NCBI RefSeq assembly: GCF_027172205.1
Contig: NC_070606.1
Coordinates: forward strand, 58,122,501-58,186,500
Reading direction: 5' to 3'
Source: Podarcis raffonei
Lineage: Eukaryota > Chordata > Lepidosauria > Squamata > Lacertidae
DNA: 64,000 nt
Shown here in pieces: positions 9,341-23,100 of the stretch (position 1 is the first letter of the stretch; each line of letters begins with the position of its first letter). Below the pieces are notes generated by a model, which saw only the letters and a list, made by a program, of their open reading frames with translations, searched no databases and had not been told where the DNA came from. The translations under genes were made by a program, and so were the position numbers.

Positions 9341-12300
9341 GTAAGTGCAGCTTTATCCCACTGGCATGTTCACAGTTAATTCCCTTTGCAAATTTTGGTT
9401 TCCAAAGCCATTTAGGGCTACATATGTACCTTCAAGGAAGAACAAGTACAGCTTTCTCTTTATTTAAACTTTAGAATCTGCTTTGATTGGGGAGGGACCA
9501 TGGCTTCATGACTGAGTCAGCAAATGGTCAATCAGTGCTGTGCATATCAAATTTCTGCTCTAAAGTAGAAGACTAGATTTCACCCCGAATCTTATTGCAT
9601 ATGTGTAAAATATGTGATGAGTGCATTTCCACAGCAGACTCACTGCTGGAATAATGTATGCCTGCATGCAGCCTTTGTTACATTAGAGTCACCAAGAGAT
9701 ACACTGAAAACAATCTGTTCTGAAAAACTGATAAATGCCTCCTCATTAAAAATCATCAAGTTTCCACAACAGATATAGACAGATATGGACCCTTTTGTCT
9801 GCCTCCCATGTTAGTGGAATGGGCTGGGGCCAACCCTCACTGGTAGCCAATGGGTTCCTGAACTACAGCTCCCACTATCCTTGACCTTTGGTCATACTGG
9901 CTGGGGCTGCTGGGAGTTAGAGTCTAACAACACCTTGAGGGCACCATATTGGCTCCCCTTGCTGAAGTACACAAAGGTCCTTTAAAGTACCTGGAAGTCT
10001 CTGGTGCCTCTTACCAGGTATAACATTTGTTCACTCTCCTTTGAGGCCCTTTATCTCAGTACAGTTTCTTTTCTGTGCCTTTGTTTTTTATGCAAAATGG
10101 GAAGGGAGCTCTTGAGCCATGTAAAACTGAAAACAGCAGCCACCCTCTACTGAAAACCACTTGCTTTTTTGGTCTCCTTCCCTCTCCCTTTCTCCCTGCT
10201 GCTTTCTTATTTGTAACAGCCAGGTTCTCATTTCAGCCAAGGACCTTTAAAAGCAAATGGGCTACAAAAATCTGCAGCGCTCCCCCGCTTTGCACTTAAA
10301 TAAATCCACTTATTCTGGGGGAAGGCGAAGTGTGAACTTTGAAGAGCTCTTGTTGCGTTTCATGGGGCTTGCTTCTTAATGTCATGCTCCACCACTATTT
10401 CCTGGGCTGGGATGCCCCAGTGAATAATGATCCTGCTTTGTGTTTAACTTTGTAGATTGATTGGGAAGCCTCTCCTGAGAAGCGGGGAGACTGCCTGAAA
10501 AAGGGCAAAAACAACAAGGTATGTGCTCCATAAGTCTCTGCCTTTTTGTCTCTGTTCCTTCGCTTCTGACCTGTTTGTGCCTGTAGCTGATGAACAGGCC
10601 ATTGTCAGGACTCTTGTGCAAATGACACCCTCCCTTCCTCTTTTACAGACAGAGTGTTACAACCATGTCAAGCTTTTGCAACGGCTGAACACAACCCACC
10701 TGTATGCCTGTGGCACATATGCCTTCCACCCGCTCTGCACATACATTGTGAGTAAAAGAAGCAAAAGAATCTACTCCATTGCCTTGTTGGGAAGTCCCTC
10801 TTTGCACTGAAACTGACTGACAGGCAGATGTCAGCCATGCCTTTTGGTTCCAGAAGCTGTGCAATATTATTAGCCAGTCAGAAACCAACTGAAAATCACT
10901 CAGATTAACTTTTCTGCACATGGAACTGATTGTAGATGAACTCTATAGTTGGGTATCCAGGACAACAAACCAATCCCAAATCCTGGCTCCTGTGTCAGTA
11001 ATTCCTGCCAAAGAACGGAAAGGTCATGAAGACCAGAACTAATTTTTACTGCCTGTCAGAAGGAGGGAGGTCTGTGGGGAGGCTCTCTCTTCCTGGTGTT
11101 TTGTTCTCCAAGGCTGGCTGTTGATTTCTGGGAAGCCTAAGAACCTGGACTGATCCTTTACGGTGCCTTGCCCATGGGTTTGCTAACATACTGTCTGCAT
11201 AAAGAACCAAAGGAAATGGCCAACCCTACCATTAGCAATGAGACAACCATCTCAGGTGGCCTAGTGTGGGGGCACTGATTATTTATTTATTAACTAAATT
11301 TCTATATTAGTTTTTAATATATAATCATACAAATTTCTATGACAGCAGCCCCTTCCCCCTGTTCCCCTCTGTGGAGGACAGAACTGTATGTGCCCTGTGC
11401 CAGTCTGGAAATAAGATTCAACTATCATTCAACTCTGCTTCTCTACATGGGAAGGGGGTGGCAACTTGTCTTTCATCATAGGCAGACCCTGAGAAGCATA
11501 AGCATGCCTTTCTTTCATTCCTTTAAATTCACATTCAATGTGTTAACATTGAGATGCTTTCCTGCTGTTTGGCATAGTGGATAGAATATTGGACTGGAAC
11601 CTGGGAAATCGGGTGGAATTCTGCATTGCACTCTTCCAGTTGTTTCATCTGTGCAAGCTTTGCCAGTGACAACCGCCCCGCCCCCTGCGTGCTGCTGTGG
11701 GGGTTCTCCTGACCCAGAGTCAATTGGGGGCACATGGAGAGAGGTGGGGGAGAAAGCCCTATTATGCAAGCAGAAGTCCTTGTGCAGGGCTTCCACTTAT
11801 AGTGCTGGTTAGGTGACTCCTGCCCCAGGGTTAAAATCCCTACTCAGCCATGTGGTTCATTAATGATCTCGTGGCATTGTTGTGAGGGGTTAAAGGTCAC
11901 CCTGGGCTCCTTGTATACACCATCCTGAGCTCCTTGGTGGGAGGGTAAGAATACACACTTGTACTAGATACACATTCATACTAGAGATATAATAGAAAAT
12001 CATCATCAATGTAAGCTAGTGGCTGGATAAACAAAGGAGCTTTGATAAGCGAGCCATTTAAAGAGCTTTGCAGGCAATTTGGGGTGATAATGGAGGTGTT
12101 ATTATGAAGCTGTTTCTCAGTTAGCAGAACCCATCTTTCCTGAAGCATTTGTTTTTGTTGCAATGTAATGGTTTTTTGGTTTGGGGACGTGGGTGGGTAA
12201 AACCTCAGTGCCTAGGACTTGCCGATAGTATGGTCGGCGGTTCGAATCCCCGCGGCGGGGTGAGCTCCCGTCGTTCAGTCCCAGCTCCTGCCCACCTAGC

Positions 12301-15300
12301 AGTTCGAAAGCACTTTTAAGTGCAAGTAGATAAATAGGGACTGCTTTATAGCGGGAAGGTAAATTGCGTTTCTGTGTGCTGCGCTGGTGCTGGCTCGCCA
12401 GCTGCAGCTTCGTCTCGCTGGCCACGTGACCCGGAAGTGTCTTCGGATGGCGCCGGCTCACGGCCTCTAGAGCGGGATGAGCACGCAACCCTAGAGTCGG
12501 ACATGACTGGCCCGTACAGGCAGGGGTACCTTTACCTTTACCTTAATGGTTCTTTAGGGACGCGGGTAGTGCTGTGGTCTAAACCACTGAGCCTTGGGAG
12601 CACCGCAACCCCAGAGTCGTTTGTGACTGGACTTAACTGTCAGGGATCCTTTAGCTTTTTTAAATGGTTCTTTATGTATGTTCAGACCCAAAAGCACACA
12701 GCTTTGGAGCTGTATGACGGACCTCCTCCTTCTGCCTCCCTTTTTTTGGATTTGGGGCAAGAATGGACTTTAGTAAAAAGTGTCTGCAGCTTGTTAATTT
12801 GTGTACAAGCATTTGCCTCTCATTTTATGAAGACAGACATTAATAAAAGGAAAGCAATAAAAAAGAACAGAGGGGCAAACTGTACCCTTTCAGTGATGGC
12901 AAGGCCTCCTACCTGAGGCACATCGCCCTACTAGTGATGTATGTGGGGAGAACCTTGTCAGTTTAGGCAACTCACCAGAACACTTTATTCTGATGATCGA
13001 GGACTTTAAACTCATACCTCTGCTCTGTTGCCAGTACTGCAAGTGACTTATTTGAACTTTCCTCTACCACCCAGTAGTGTTTCCTGCATCATGCTTAAAG
13101 CAGCAGAGTCAAAAAGCTAAGGCTTACTATTTTGTTCCAAAACTAATTGTTGGAGCCTAGTGAAATTTCACTTTCCAGGGCTGGACCACCAATAGGAGAA
13201 TGACCAGGTTTGGCTTTGCCAATGATTGTTTCTCACCCAGAGTTTATTTTTTATTTAATTATTGATTCACGTTCCACACTTAACAATGCAATCCTTTGTA
13301 AGTTTACTCAGAACAAAGTCTCGTACAGATCAATGCTGCTCACTCCTAAGTAAATTTATTTAAGGATGCAGCCTTAGAATTCCAATAATGCAGCAGGTAG
13401 CTATTATTGTGATGTTTTGAGTGTTAGGGTCAAAGATCAGAAAGCAAGTATGTAGTCTTTTGTCATTGACACCAACACATGATATTTTAGATAAATTTGT
13501 CAAATAATAATTGAACATCTCTCTGGGAAATAAAGTGTTAGCTCTTCCAGAGTTAAAGAGTGGCCATATTTTCAGGAAGAGAGATTATAAAACCAGTGGC
13601 ATCAACTATTGGTCATGCTGGACAAAGAACATTGTGATTGATTCTGTAGTCTAATTTGGCCGTTCTGCAGAGAGCATTCCACCTTTAGATTGATCACATT
13701 GGCTAGAGAACCTCTCTGTACTAGTTCCTCAGCATGTTTATGCAGGATGTCAGAGTCCCACCAGCCCTCATTCTTCGAAACATGTTGCTCCCCAGAGTCG
13801 CAGCAGTCATAGAAACAAGGAGGTAACATCCTTCATTGAACTAATCGTCTATACTGGCTAACAAAGATGCTGTTCCCCCTCCCCTCTCAATTTGCAGCCT
13901 CTAGATACCTGCCACCTGTTCAAACAGTCATTTAGATGGATCATCTTCTATTTTAATAACATTTTCTATAATCCAGAGCTTGCCCTGGACAGCCTCATCT
14001 ATCTTGTGCTCATTTTTGTGCCTTGCCACATTGCCTCTCTTCCTGCATCTCTGTGTAAAATACACTTGGGTTAGAACCAGTTACAGTGGCACTACCCCAG
14101 CCTCAGCTTAAACTGTGATACATGTGTGACCTTTGAATAGCTTCTTCAAAGTAGCTGGGCTTTGTGAAGCTTGTCCTAGAGGTCTCCTTTCCAAAGCAAG
14201 CCGGGTAGCTTGAAAGAGAACACATTGATAACATTAGCCTCATCTCTGCCTAACTAAAGGCTTAAATCCATCAGTTAGGGTTGAAAATCTGCTCTGGCCA
14301 AGACATTTTCCACACAAGCTGCCTCCTTTTTATATCCATTATCTCTGAATCATACCCAAAGCCTACCTGTTATGATACTGATTGGGCCATAAGAGGCTCC
14401 GGAAGGATAGCTACCCTCACAGACTTTGCTGTTTAGCAGCCCCTTCATCCACCTCTTCTTTCTTGTTCTTTGCTTTACCAGTAGAGTTGTTCACTTTTTT
14501 AAAAAACCCACCAGTACCATACATCACTGATGGTTTAATAATTTCCTCTGTTCCGCGCCCCCCCTCCCCGAGCACGGGTTTTCTTTATAATACCTGTTCT
14601 CAAAACTGTTAAAGAATTCCCTGCATTCCTGCTCTTTTCTTTACAAACAAACCCTCCACAAGTGCCTGGTGCTCTCATCTGAGCACCCTCCAATGCATTA
14701 GTCTCCTGCTGGAAATAAGTTGTTTGGAAAAGAGCCCAGCATTTTTGACTGATCTATGGATTCTATGAACAGCAGGAAAAGGTGCCATTTGTTAGCCAGC
14801 AGCAGGTTCTGCTACTCTCTGCTGTTGGAATGCTACAATTAACCACAATCCTCTTTTGCTATCTACCTTGCTTTTCAAAAAATATCAAATGGTGACCAAC
14901 AGAGAAGCAAAAATAAAATAAAGATTAACTCTAACAAGAAAACAACGTAAGAGAGAACCAAAACAGCAGCAAAATGTAAAGCCAGTGGGAAGACCAAAAA
15001 GAAAGAAAACCCAGTAACAACATTAGATTCAGACTGATGCTAAAACACACACAAGCACAGTCTGTCAAAACCTGGAGGTCTTCATGGACTGGTGAAAAGC
15101 AAGAAGTTCTACGTGCTCACCTGCCTTATCTTGGGTCAGCGCTAAGCTGAGGCTCAGAGTTCAGCATCTATATATTGGGATCCATGTTTGTATAGACTGC
15201 TCTCCCAGGTTAGTTTGCACTTTGAACTGCACACCACACTTAGAGCCAAGAATTATGGTACAATCAGAATCCTATCCAAGAAATGGTCCTGCTTCTTTTA

Positions 15301-18300
15301 GCTAAAAGTTCAGATCCAACTGACTGAAGCTCCTGAATCACTAAAAAATGAAATAAGAAGATTTGGACCTGATCCCTGGCTTGTTTTGTACAACAGAGGG
15401 TTACCCTACAAAAATGGAAAATTGAACAGGATCTCCTCCAAAGACTGGTGAAATTGAGCAGGTTCAGGTGGGAGGCAGCAGTGCTTGAGTTATCTTGGTC
15501 CCATCTATTTAGGGCTTTATGGTGAAAACCAGTGCCTTGAATTGCACCTGGGAGCCAGTTGGTTCAGTAATTGGAGTTGTCTGACATGCACACTTAACTT
15601 GCTCCATTGGTCACATAGATATCAAGACTTTAAATCTGAACAAGCGTACATAGGATCAGGCTTCTTCTTTGGCGCTTGGTATTTGGATTCCTTTTATAAT
15701 CAGAGGGAGTTACTGAAGTTATTTTAGGAAAGGAAAGGCAGAGATCAGTGAAAACATTTCCATGAAGTTGGAATAAAGCTATGATGCATTCTCATCAGTG
15801 TTTGCGTTTCAGTGTAAACACACTTCCTTCACTGACACCAGCTTAAATGGGATGGGGTGGGGGGAGGAATCAAACATGAAAGAAGCACACATAAAACAAA
15901 GGACTGTTTATATTCTTAGTGGAGAATTGGATGGTTTGAGTGCCCAAAATAGAAACTGAAGTAACTGGACACAGTTTATCACCACCTCAATGCTTTGAAT
16001 TAAGATAAGTGTGTATTTGTGGTAAGCCACTTTGGACACAGCTCACTGTGGAAAGGTGGCATATAAATAAATATTTCACCAAACATCCAGATTCTGTTGC
16101 GTACATTGTGATGGTACTCATGCAGGTTTCTAAATCAGTGTGATGCAGAGCACAGCTTTAAGTTTTGGAAGTGGCAGATGTCGGTTTTAGATCTGTGCTA
16201 AGCCTTGAACTTCCATGCCTGTGGCAGCCCAGTGGGTGATCTCCAGAGATTGTTGTGAAGATAATGATATAAAAATGGCAACAAGTTGTAATGCCCAGAG
16301 CATGAGTAACGAGCTGGCAGTCCCTGATTCACATCTCAGCTCATCCTTGAATTTGTTGGCTCATCTGAGCTAAGCCGTGGTTCTCTGAACCTTGACCTCT
16401 CATCTGAACATTGGGCATAATACCACCAACCTATATGACAAGCTGCTGAAGATTACTGCGGAATCGTCAACTAAGTGCTGAGAAAAAACAACTGTGCTTT
16501 TAAATGTACGGTGTGGAGGTGGCCTAGACCTAGCAATCAGCGCTACTGGAACTTTAGCTCAGTGGGAGACTCTTGGGCAATGAGGGTTGTGAAGGAATGA
16601 GAGTCTTTGCCACAAAAAGCATTCCATTGTTACTTTTGGAGAGCAGGATCTAACGGGCCCTGAAGACCTGTCTCTTCTCTTTTCTCTGAAAGAACTGCCC
16701 TACTTGTTTGTTTCCAAGCGGAGGCCTTTGGTCTTCAGGATCATCAGAGGAATTGATTACTTTAATGGATGCAAGCAAACCCTGTGATCCCCTGCCCAGA
16801 GGTTGATCTGTTTCTTCTCTTTGTGTTCTGCAGGATACCAACAAGTTCACACTGCCCTCTCACTTTGAGGAAGGGAGGGAAAAATGCCCTTACGACCCTG
16901 CCCGGGGCTACACAGGTCTCATTGTGGGTATGTACGTGCTTTCTCCTCCATATAACAGTTCGGCTTGGAATCCAGCTGGAGTGGGAAGAGCAGGCAGTGC
17001 CTCCTTTGAGTGGGGGTGTGGTGCCCCAGTGGAAGGCCATGCTCGCTCGTCATCCATCACCTGAGGGCCCACTGCATCTCCATCTCCCCCATCCCTTCCA
17101 GCACTTAAGTTTCCTTGGTCTTTTTGATGTCAGAGCAGCTGTAATCTCCCTGCCTGTGCCGCACCTTGGCCTCTCTAGCCACATGGTGCGGCTGCTTCTC
17201 TTCCACTCTAAATGTGGCCGGAGTCATAAACTAACCAGGTGCTGCTGCATGACAAAATGACAGTGAAGTCATGGGTAGGTGATGCTCTGGTTATTCCTCA
17301 AATGCTTTCTTGGTGCCTAGCTCTGTAAGGGAGTTATTATGCACCGGCACACACAATGGCCAAAGTCAATAAATCTCGGGAGCGGGTGTGTGGTTGTTAT
17401 CAAGGGTGTGCTCTTCCTGCTTAGAGCAGGTGCAGAAGGGTTAGCTTAACAAGGAAAGAAGCCTTTCGGGCCAAGCTTTGTTAGAGGGATATTGATCAGA
17501 CACATCCGTGAGCTAAACCATTCAGAAAACTGGCCTTTCCTTACTACTTTTCCTGCATTGTCTCGCAGATGGCAGTTTATATACGGCGACGCGCTACGAA
17601 TTCCGCAGCCTGCCAGACATCCGACGCAACAGGCACCAGCGGATTCTGAAGACTGAAGAATCCCCCTTGCATTGGTTGAATGGTAAGCCCCAGTAATCCC
17701 AGAGCAGTACCTCTGGGATCTCTTGTCTCTTCCCACACTGGAGGTGGAGGGAGTCTTGTGTTTGTAAGGCCCTAGGTAGTGGTGGTACTCTTCCCAACTC
17801 TGAAGCCAGAGCGTGTCCTATTCCACTGCAGAAAGGAGCCTAACTGACTCCTGGATAGATCTGAACCCAGTTTGTTCCTGGTTCTCCTCTCTGTTGCCTA
17901 TCCCATAGCCATGACACCCAGGCTTGAGATCATTTAGAGTTGCTGTGTGCCTCCTTTGGTAGCTCACCATCTAGTGACACCATCTAGTGCCTCCTTTGGT
18001 AGCTCTCCTCTAAATATTGTGCCAACCCTTTCCCTCTCTCCTTGGTGTTTTCAGATGCTGAGTTTGTGGCCTCTGTGCTGGTCAGGGAGAGTGTGCGCAA
18101 CCCTGTGGGCGATGATGACAAGATCTACTACTTCTTCACCGAGAGAGCAGGAGAGGAGAGCACTTCTGTATTTGACAAGGCACAAGTGCCCAGAGTAGCC
18201 AGGGTGGCTCGAGTGTGCAAGGTAAAGAGATTGGTGTGTTGGAAAAAGCTTGAGTGTGCTGAAGGGCACCAGGAGGATTAATTCAGAATTTTATCTAGGA

Positions 18301-20162
18301 GTGCTTGGTGGTAGTGGGGAGACTCTTTCTCCTCATTTAAAAATGCCCCTCTAAGCCCTATAGTTATGGAGTCATTAATTTAAAAGGGAGCTTGGGATCA
18401 AATGAGATGTGTCATGGAAGATCTCTTGCAGGACATCCTGATATCTTGGGTTAAAAGGAATTGTGGGGGTAAGCTTTGAATCAAGGATGTAGTCCTAGGC
18501 AAGGGTTTTTCCCCCAGCTGTTTCTCCCTGTTCTATTTTGACAGCTTTATCCCTTGCAAAAGTATATGTTGGTCCCGTCCCCCCCACCGTCTTTTCTTCT
18601 TCTTCTCCCCCATGGCCTGGCAATATAGAAATCTAAACAATTTTTGAACAAGTCATTTCCAGTCTTTTAAAAAAATAACAGTTCAGAAAGGTCAAACAAA
18701 AACATTACTCTTGAAGTGGTGTTTATACACTGGACCTTTGGGGACACATGGCTGACTTTCTACATTCAAAGAAAAAGAGCTAGGCTATGCAGATAAGTAT
18801 CATCAAGCAACACTAGAAAAATCCCAGGTGCTTGGCTGCCCAAGTGCCCAAACATTGAATAATGGCACCTGAAGATCTCGAGCATAGAGCCAACCTTGCA
18901 TGGGACAGACTACCTCAAATGTTAAATATTTAAGAGTCTGAATTACGCACACACACTCATCTCTGACATTATGTATAAAGAGGCTCATATATATGAATCA
19001 GTCACCCCAAGAAAGGCTATAGGGAGAGGTAGTAACTCATCCAAGTTATGAATGAATGAATGAAGACCCAAAGGCCCTTTTTCCTGGTAGGGTGACCAGA
19101 TGGCTCCTGCACATTTAATAGTTGTGCGTAAGAGAGAAATTCAGCAGATGCAGCTTGCTTTTTCACCTGAATGCTGCATGTGCTGGCAGGTGATGCTCAG
19201 GCCTGGTGTGTATCTTCATTTAAAACTAGAGTTGAATATTTGACTGAAGGGAGCAGGGCCACTTCTTAAGCAAGATCCTGATGCAGTGCACAGAGCAACT
19301 TGAGAGGTACAGGCTGAAGTGCAGTTTGGTCAGCCATGCAGCCCAGTATACAGCTGTGGAGGCTTGAGCCTCAGCTTTAGCCCTGCATGGACCTGGTGCT
19401 TTGCTTCAGCCACCTGTAGATTCCCTTTGCATGCTGCCAAGCCCTTTATTGCTCAAGTTCTAGATTGCAAAGCCTTATTCACAAGTTTTATCTGTGGCAA
19501 ATATAACCATGATTATCCCTGTTAGCCTATTACTGTTCTATCCTGATTACCCTGTTGCGTCTCTTGAGATGGGTAGTGTCCATGGCTAAAACCCCTTTAC
19601 AGCCCCTTTGTGTTGTTCACTGCTGTAGCAAAACTAGCTACTGGTGCTTAGGTGCCACAAAGCATCCAAAATGAAAGGAAGAGAGAGTGTTGTACAGAGG
19701 GCTGAGTTTGGACCAGGGAGATTTGCAGTATGATCCTAACTAGGGTTGCCATATGTTCTCTTTTTCCAGGACACGTCCTCTTTTTCATGGGTAGAGTGGT
19801 CATAGTGATCCATAGTTAAAAGTGGAAGTCGGCAAATGTGTCTCCCCCCACTTCAAAATACAGCAACCCCAACATGTTTACCCAGAAATAAGCCTCACCA
19901 AGTTCAGTGGGACTTAGGGGGAAACACATATGCTTGGGATAGAAAACCTAGGTCTGCTCAGCCAGAAAACTCTAGAGTCCCTAACTCTGAACCTGGCCTA
20001 TCTCACAGGGCTATTGCAAGGAAAATGTCAAATGGTCCCTTGGGCACTCCTTGAGAAGAGCTGTAGCTCCAGTGGGGGGAAGGCTAGCTAGATTTTTTGT
20101 CCCGGGTGAAGCCTCCAGAGGGGCAGCATTGAGGATCTCAGCCTGTGTGTTTGTTTGTTTGC

Positions 20163-20198
<36 letters not shown>

Positions 20199-23100
20199 AC
20201 AAATGCACATGTGGAGTGCCAAGCTGGGTCTTAAACCCGGGTGAAAGAAAACCTAGTTTTGCCCTTTCCTTGAGGGTGGTGGCAGGCTGGGGGGGGGGGG
20301 GGAGGGATGCAAATGTGATAAATGAAAAGGGCTAACCAAACCAACTGCAGTATACTGCAAGGACGAGCACTGAATCTCTTCTGCATGTGATGCCAGAGCA
20401 CAAATAGCTCAGATAGAGGTGATACAGGCTTCTGTCTGTGCTCATGGCAAGGTGCCCTTGGCCCCAGAATGAGCCCTATCACTCTAGTGACTGCGGCAGT
20501 TAGCACTGGAGTTGGTGCTCACAAGGTTTTTGAGAGAGAGGCTTGTCAAAGCAGAAGTCCTTCCACTGGGTCTCCTCTGGGTGCTGCCAGCTCTGCCCAG
20601 GGCGTTGCAGTGAAACCCACGTTCCCACGGAGGCTATGCTGCCCACCCCCAACCTCTTATGAATGCAAGCCTCGGTGGCTTGAAAGCCAGAGTATTCCAA
20701 GTGCATCTAAGTGAGGGCAGGGCAGAGTCAACAAGGCTGCATGGGATCCATCTTTCAGCTGTTCTGACAGATGGTTCTGGGCCCCGGGAGCATCCAGGAC
20801 TCTGCTTGTGGCTCTGAATTTATGCATCAGTCACCTTGGCTGGTTATACCTCAGTCCTTGTAACCAGGGCAGCAGCAGCAGCAAATTGGAGCAGGCAGGG
20901 AGAGAGAGAGAGGAATGGGAGAGTGAGCTTGGCCACGAGAGATTTAAGGAGCTTGAGATGTGTGCCTGATCACAAGGTTAAGAGGCTATTTGATTACTGC
21001 ACATAAGTATGTTCCCAGGGAGAAAGCGCTGGGAGGGAGGCAGAAACAAGAGTCAGCAGCAGGATGTTAAAGCTATGTACAATCAAATTGGAAACCAGGT
21101 TCTTACGAACAGAAACAAAGCAACAAGGGAGATTAGCGCCAACCGTTTGTGAAAGGGATGTGCGCCATTACACCCAGAGCCCTGTGTCTTTGGCATCAGG
21201 TGTTGCTTGTTTTCTCCAGGGTCTGAGGCTTCAGTTGCATCTTGGAAGGAGAACGGTCTTATCCGGAATACACAAGCTCCCTTGGCATTGTGCTCTGATC
21301 GCTGGGTTTTGTCACTACAGGGGGGAGGGGTGATCAAGCCTCTCTCAATCCTCCTCCAAACACTGGTCTTGCTGTGTTTGACTCACAGGGAGGCAGAAAC
21401 ACTTGCTTTCAGAAAGATCAGCCCAGATTAGTTACCCTATTATAGCACTGAGAGATGTTCAGGGGGCTCGTTTTACAGTAATTTTGAAAAAGTATTGAGC
21501 CTTTCCTAGAGTGAACTAAGTTGTTAATCCTGGTTTGTTAATAGGCGGTTGTTTTCAGATGCCATAAGCAGACCCATGTAGTTTCCCAAGTGATGTGCAT
21601 TTAAATGATTTTGATGTAAATGTTTAGAAGCTGCTGATCTGTTTCAGTAAAGCTCCGAGTGAAGAGGAGTTGGAGCCATCCTAGAAGACCTTGGTCCCAG
21701 CTTGGAGCAAACCAACATTAGTGCAGAACTTTCTGTTCACATATAGAATTCCCCTTGTTTATGCCCACAGTTTCCACAGGGGTAGACCTCTTGCAGCAAA
21801 ACCAACAAAGAGCCTTGAGGCACATCAAAGACAAACACATTTATTATGACATAAGCTTTTGTGGACCTATAGTCCGCTTTATAAAATATATGAAGCCGAA
21901 CATAGTCCATGAAAACTTGTGCCATAATAAAATAGTTGGTCTTCAAGGAGCCACAAAACTATTGATTGTTCATTTGTGCTTCCCTCCCCCACAGTCCTTG
22001 GGCTTTTCATGCATGGTGAAACTGTTCAGATGGGACCTTTCCATTGTATTGGAATCAGAGTTGGCCTTGTGCTTGGCTTTGCCTAACAGATATAAACTGA
22101 ATTGGGACTTGGCTTTAGCCTCTGCCTCTCTTTCTTTTTCTGCATTCCAGAATGATATTGGTGGCAAGAAGATTCTCCAGAGGAAATGGACATCCTTCAT
22201 GAAAGCAAGGTTGGCCTGCTATGTTCCTTACTATGAGGTACTGAAGGATGTTTTCAGTCTGGATGGTGGCGACTGGAGGAGCACCGTCTTCTATGCAACA
22301 TTCACTTTATCAGCACAGTGGTAAGCCAAGCATGCTAACTGTGTGTTGGGTACTCAAGTAACTGTAACCGTTCCGAAAAGATACATGGAGTCCGTTGAAT
22401 TACACAAGTTCCATGTGCTGCCACCAGCAAAAAAGACAAACTAAATGCTAGGGATTATTAGGTAATGGTACAGAACACAGCGCAGGACGTGTCATGGTAC
22501 CCTTGAGTACTGAATGTGGTTCTCAATCTCCTGCCTGCTGCATTGCAGAACTTGACTTGCAGTATGGTGCAGGACACAAACAGAGCAGATAGGCTGTTCA
22601 AGCAAGGGAACCTGGCCTTGCGCATTTCAGCATTCCAGGGAGCATCTGCATTCACTTGGGCAAATTGGTTCAGTGTCTGTATTCCAAGGCAACAGGTATG
22701 GATTCACCCCACCTCTGAAAGGTTTTCAGTGCCTGTTGCGGCACAATGCAAACATACGCCACACTGTTCAAAGCCTCATAAAAGACACCAAAGGAAAGTC
22801 AACTTGCATTGAATGGAAAGAAGGCCATTGTCAGTTGGTCCTCCGAGTAAAGAGGCTTTCAGCTGCTAAGACTGCGCTGGCTCTGCCAGTACCACTTGTT
22901 ATATTCTCAGATACTTTTGCCCTCTGCTTCTGAGTGAGGCAGGAGGCTCACTCTGTTTCCAAGGCTGGCCTGCCTGTGCTTTTAAGCTGGACGGGGTCCA
23001 CTGATGCTTTCATCCCACCTGAGCTCCAGTCAGTGGTGTGATGGTGGATGGAGGCTTTCAGTTTGGTTGCCAGGAAAATCCTCCTTGCCCTTGTAAGTAT

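Larger units (their letters stand above)
10748..16833 (+). other. SEMA4G: Large SEMA4G intron (6.1 kb)
   Basis: Carries the MIR-like repeat, the two nested SINEs and a Q repeat. Between about 13.4 and 16.0 kb I see no clear element. Confidence 0.6.
18222..22150 (+). other. SEMA4G: SEMA4G intron (3.9 kb)
   Basis: Holds a Q repeat, a hAT-like end near 19743, the TG microsatellite and the hammerhead-like palindrome. The rest is unassigned. Confidence 0.6.

Noticed and set aside
12239-12249. B box GGTTCGAATCC as a tRNA gene
   Set aside because: The surrounding sequence is a SINE with a long non-tRNA body; no cloverleaf is intact.
12374-12916. 180-codon frame
   Set aside because: It crosses two SINEs and has no protein similarity I recognise.
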